From the NCBI RefSeq assembly GCF_000504305.1, contig NZ_KI632512.1, positions 714,388-778,387 on the forward strand: a stretch of 64,000 bases of DNA, written 5' to 3'. Within the stretch, counting starts at the first letter, position 1. Each line of letters begins with the position of its first letter. The position numbers and the translations under genes are program-made. This DNA comes from Nitratidesulfovibrio termitidis HI1 (GTDB lineage Bacteria; Desulfobacterota; Desulfovibrionia; Desulfovibrionales; Desulfovibrionaceae). Of this stretch, positions 61,359-64,000 are shown piece by piece. The notes below the pieces were generated by a model, which did no database searches, was not told where the DNA came from, and saw only the letters and a list, made by a program, of their open reading frames with translations.

Positions 61359-62465
61359 ATGCACCTCAGGGTATTGCGCTGCTTTGTCGAGGTGGTCCGC
61401 GCGGGCGGGTTTTCCGCCGCCGCACAGGCCGTGTGCGCCACCCAGTCCACGGTCAGCAAGGCCGTGCGCGGGTTGGAAGAGGACTGTGGAGCCATCTTGC
61501 TGGAACGCACCCCGGCGGGCGTGACCCTGACGGCGGCGGGAGAGGTGGCCTACCGTCGTGCGCTGGCCATGCTGGCTGAAAAGGAAGCCATGGATGCCGA
61601 GATGGACGACCTGCGCAACGTGCGCCGGGGCACGCTGCGCTTCGGCGTGCCCCCGGTGGGCAGCACCCTGCTGTTCGCCCGGCAGTTTGCCGAATATCGC
61701 CGCCGCTATCCGGGCGTGCGCATAGAGCTGCGCGAAAAGGGCTGCTATGCGCTGGAAGAGGACGTGCTGCGCGGCGAGCTGGAAATGGCTCTGGCCCTGT
61801 TGCCCGTATCCGGTCAGTTCGACGTGTCGCCCCTGTGCGACGAGCCGCTCATGGCCCTGCTGCCGCAGGGGCACCCCATGCAAGACTGCAAGGCCCTGCG
61901 TCTGTCCGACCTGAACGGCAGCGCGTTCATCCAGTTCGAGCAGAGTTTTGCGCTCAACGCGCGCATTCGCGAGCGTTGCCTGAAACAGGGGGTGCGCCTG
62001 GATGAAACCCTGTGCAGCGGCCAGATACCCTTCATCATCAGTCTGGTGGCCGCCGGGCTTGGCGTGGCGCTGGTGCCGCGCCTGATGCTGACGGAACCGC
62101 TGCCCCGGGGCGTCCACCGTGCCCTGCTGGACGACGACGACCTGCGCTGGCGCGCGGTGCTGGCCTGGAGGCAGGGGTACAGCCTGTCCCCGGCGGCGGC
62201 GGCATGGCTGGAACTGATGCACGAGATGCCGCCGCACATTGCCTGCGGCATGGACGGCGGCCAGGCGTGGCCAGACAGGCCAGACGGGCCAGACGGGCCA
62301 GACGGGCCGGATACGCCAGACAAGCCGTGTGCAGGGCCCGCCACGGCAGCAAGGGGAAAGATTACAAATGAAAACGCCCCGCCGGTCGGGGCGGAGCGGT
62401 GTCATGCTGCGGGCGGGATTGGCAGGACTGGCGGGAAGGGCGGGAAGGGCGGGCGCAGACGCTGA
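61359..62465 (+). CDS. LysR-family transcriptional regulator with extended C-terminus
   Basis: A 368-residue regulator. The N-terminal HTH (about 1-60) includes RAGGFSAAAQAVCATQSTVSKAV. The substrate-binding domain (about 90-290) reads TLRFGVPPVGSTLLFA and LVAAGLGVALVPRLM. Typical members stop near 300 residues; here a Pro/Asp/Gly-rich tail with DGPDGPDGPD repeats (9-bp units) and a basic end (GGKGGKGGRRR) extends it by about 70 residues. The tail contains the sequence of a minus-strand terminator hairpin, and its stop abuts the cheA stop (TGATCA). It probably controls the divergent lctP. Confidence 0.87.
   Translation: MHLRVLRCFVEVVRAGGFSAAAQAVCATQSTVSKAVRGLEEDCGAILLERTPAGVTLTAAGEVAYRRALAMLAEKEAMDAEMDDLRNVRRGTLRFGVPPVGSTLLFARQFAEYRRRYPGVRIELREKGCYALEEDVLRGELEMALALLPVSGQFDVSPLCDEPLMALLPQGHPMQDCKALRLSDLNGSAFIQFEQSFALNARIRERCLKQGVRLDETLCSGQIPFIISLVAAGLGVALVPRLMLTEPLPRGVHRALLDDDDLRWRAVLAWRQGYSLSPAAAAWLELMHEMPPHIACGMDGGQAWPDRPDGPDGPDGPDTPDKPCAGPATAARGKITNENAPPVGAERCHAAGGIGRTGGKGGKGGRRR
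62370..62393 (-). terminator. Intrinsic terminator of cheA inside the lysR tail
   Basis: On the minus strand CGCCCCG/CGGGGCG with loop ACCGG (62375-62393) is followed by TTTTCATTTG, about 75 bp past the cheA stop. It lies within the coding sequence of the LysR C-terminal tail. Confidence 0.75.
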
Positions 62466-64000
62466 TCAGCGTTCCTGCATGCCCTGCGCCACGCGCACCA
62501 GTTGGGCGGCGTCGAGAATCAGCGATATGCCGCCCTCCGCGTCCACGCTGGACCCGGCAATCCAGGCGGCACGGCGGCAGGGGCCGCCCAGACGCTTGAT
62601 GACCGCCTGCTCCAGCCCGGCCACGCCATCAACGGCAAAGCCCACCGGCAGGCCATCCACGTTGGCGATGATCACCCGTTCGTAGGCGGGCTGTTCGCCC
62701 GGCACGTCCAGGAAGCGGCGCAGGCTGAGGCACGGCACCAGTCGTTCGCGGTACTCGATGAGGCCCAGCGTGGCGGCCTCGCCGTCCACGAAGCGCTCCA
62801 GGCACGCCTGCACCTGGGTAAGGGGCAGGATGAACGTCTCGTCGCCCACGCGCACGCGCAGGCCGTCGATGATGGCCAGGGTAAGGGGGATGCGCAGCCG
62901 CCAGGCCGTGCCCTCGCCCCGCCGGGTGACCACGTCCACGCTGCCGCGCAGGGAACCCAGGGCCGTGCTGACCACGTCCAGCCCCACCCCGCGCCCGGAC
63001 AGGTCGGATACGCCGCTGGCCGTGCTGAAGCCGGGCAGAAACAGCAGTTGCAACAGTTCCGCCTCGCCGGGGTCCGCGTCCGGGGCCAGCAGGCCCCGTG
63101 CCACGCCCACGGCGCGCAGTTTGTCCAGGTCGATGCCCGCGCCGTCGTCGGACACGGTGATCAGCACCTCGCCCCCGGCATGGGCGGCGGACAGGCGCAG
63201 CACGGCCTCGGCGGGCTTGCCCGCCGCCAGCCGAGCCTCTGCCGATTCCACGCCATGATCCATGGCGTTGCGCACCAGATGCAGCAAGGGGTCGCGCAGG
63301 TGGTCGATGACGGTCTTGTCCAGTTCCGTCTCGCCGCCCTCGGCCACGAAGCGCACGTCCTTGCCCAGCCGCGCCGCCAGATCGCGCACCAGCCGCCGGA
63401 AGGCATGGAAGGTGGCGTCCAGAGGCACCATGCGCACCGACATGGTGCTGTCGCGCAGGGATTCGGTAAGCCGCTCCAGCCCTTCGGCCAGTTCGCGCAG
63501 GCGCGGGTCGTCGTGGTCGGTGGCGATGCGCGAAAGGCGCGCCTGCAGGATGACCAGTTCGCCCACGTTGTCCAGCAGGCGATCCACCTTGGCGCTGTCC
63601 ACGCGCAGGCTGGTGGTGGCGCCTTCGTCGCCGCCGGGGCGCAGGGGGCCCGCCGGGGCGGCATCGTCACCCGCCGGGGGGGAACATTCCGGCACGGACC
63701 ATGGCGTGGGGGCAACGGCAGACACGGACGATGCGGCCTGCGGCATTGCGGCGGCAGGCATGCCCTCGGGTACCCCCGGAACATCGCCATCGGCCCCACT
63801 GATTCCATCGCCCCCGCCCTGCACGCGCACCGCCCGCAGGGCCTCGTCACCCGCACCGGCTGCGGCCAGCAGGCCGACCGCATCGGCAACGCCTCCCTGC
63901 GCCGCGATGCGGCACAAAAGTTCCGGCGAAGGCAGCAGCCGCTCCTCGCCCAGGGCCACCACGTCCAGCCCGGCCTCGTCCATCAGCGTGGCGAACGGCT
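62466..64000 (-). CDS. cheA: Chemotaxis histidine kinase CheA, N-terminal part beyond the window
   Basis: The visible part is about 510 residues. Residues DSAKVDRLLDNVGELVILQ start the dimerisation domain. The HATPase has N-box HLVRNAMDHGVE, G1 SDDGAGIDLDKLR, and G2 GRGVGLDVVSTAL. A CheW-like regulatory domain ends the protein, with ILPLTQVQACLERFV. The first in-frame ATG in the window (63983) is internal: sense codons continue to the edge. The P1 phosphotransfer domain lies outside. Ala/Pro-rich linkers precede P3. Confidence 0.93.
   Translation of the reverse strand, partial: PFATLMDEAGLDVVALGEERLLPSPELLCRIAAQGGVADAVGLLAAAGAGDEALRAVRVQGGGDGISGADGDVPGVPEGMPAAAMPQAASSVSAVAPTPWSVPECSPPAGDDAAPAGPLRPGGDEGATTSLRVDSAKVDRLLDNVGELVILQARLSRIATDHDDPRLRELAEGLERLTESLRDSTMSVRMVPLDATFHAFRRLVRDLAARLGKDVRFVAEGGETELDKTVIDHLRDPLLHLVRNAMDHGVESAEARLAAGKPAEAVLRLSAAHAGGEVLITVSDDGAGIDLDKLRAVGVARGLLAPDADPGEAELLQLLFLPGFSTASGVSDLSGRGVGLDVVSTALGSLRGSVDVVTRRGEGTAWRLRIPLTLAIIDGLRVRVGDETFILPLTQVQACLERFVDGEAATLGLIEYRERLVPCLSLRRFLDVPGEQPAYERVIIANVDGLPVGFAVDGVAGLEQAVIKRLGGPCRRAAWIAGSSVDAEGGISLILDAAQLVRVAQGMQER

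Noticed and set aside
1-64000. tRNA, rRNA, prophage or integrative element
   Set aside because: No tRNA-like cloverleaf, rRNA segment, integrase, phage structural gene or attachment repeat was recognised by reading; a tool such as tRNAscan-SE or a phage finder would be needed to exclude small RNAs fully.

Overview
The window is GC-rich bacterial chromosome with dense coding on both strands. Its gene content points to a strictly anaerobic sulfate reducer of the Desulfovibrionaceae, in the Desulfovibrio/Nitratidesulfovibrio group. The evidence is two ferredoxin-dependent 2-oxoacid oxidoreductases (Kor-type and IorAB), an LctP lactate permease, GatB (indirect aminoacyl-tRNA amidation), Gram-negative envelope genes (GmhA, a heptosyltransferase-like GT9, LpxR), chemotaxis genes, and several small proteins without a recognisable family. 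This placement is inferred from gene content, not from a marker-gene comparison.

Layout. 1-5000: start of a J-domain protein (minus), polysaccharide deacetylase, threonine aldolase, a GT4 glycosyltransferase and a Ser-rich small protein. 5500-9700: phoH, pgpH-like HD phosphodiesterase, ybeY. 9900-15000 (minus): gatB, then nadK, a DUF89/ARMT1-like protein and a DUF4254 protein. 15200-17300: gmhA, an FmdB-type zinc ribbon, hemC. 17400-21200: chemoreceptor, an XRE regulator, an AT-rich gene-free stretch and a nested repeat structure. 21200-24300 (minus): a translationally coupled run of two GT-A glycosyltransferase-like genes and lpxR. 24700-30600: LonB-type protease, zinc ribbon, MFS exporter, DUF362/ferredoxin protein. 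30700-35200 (minus): DJ-1/PfpI protein and a phnD-phnC-phnE-phnE transporter with a MITE-like element at its 3' end. 35400-38700: NagD-like HAD phosphatase and a FakA-FakB (DAK2-DegV) fusion. 39000-43300: korDABC flanked by two small orphans. 43500-48300 (minus): YfgM-like TPR protein, iorA, iorB and a sigma-54 activator. 48700-51900: proA, nadD, TPR protein. 52000-59300: GT9, a sensor histidine kinase and an EAL-CBS-GGDEF protein. 59500-64000: lctP diverging from a LysR regulator, then cheA, which runs off the window.

How genes work together. phoH-pgpH-ybeY couples RNA maturation with cyclic-dinucleotide turnover. The Kor and Ior enzymes feed 2-oxoacid oxidation into reduced ferredoxin. lctP with its LysR neighbour probably handles lactate uptake. 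gmhA, GT9, lpxR and the glycosyltransferases concern the cell envelope. Many neighbours overlap by ATGA (phnC/phnE/phnE, GT/DUF2064/lpxR, iorA/iorB, korB/korC), indicating translational coupling.

Non-coding highlights. Three copies of a composite intergenic hairpin element are present, one carrying inverted nested insertions. A MITE-like palindrome sits exactly at the end of the phn operon with a TAA target duplication. Several genes (ybeY, nadD, the DUF2064 gene, lysR) carry short in-frame tandem duplications. The 3' end of the LysR gene appears to have been extended through the terminator of the convergent cheA gene. No rRNA, tRNA or CRISPR array was seen.
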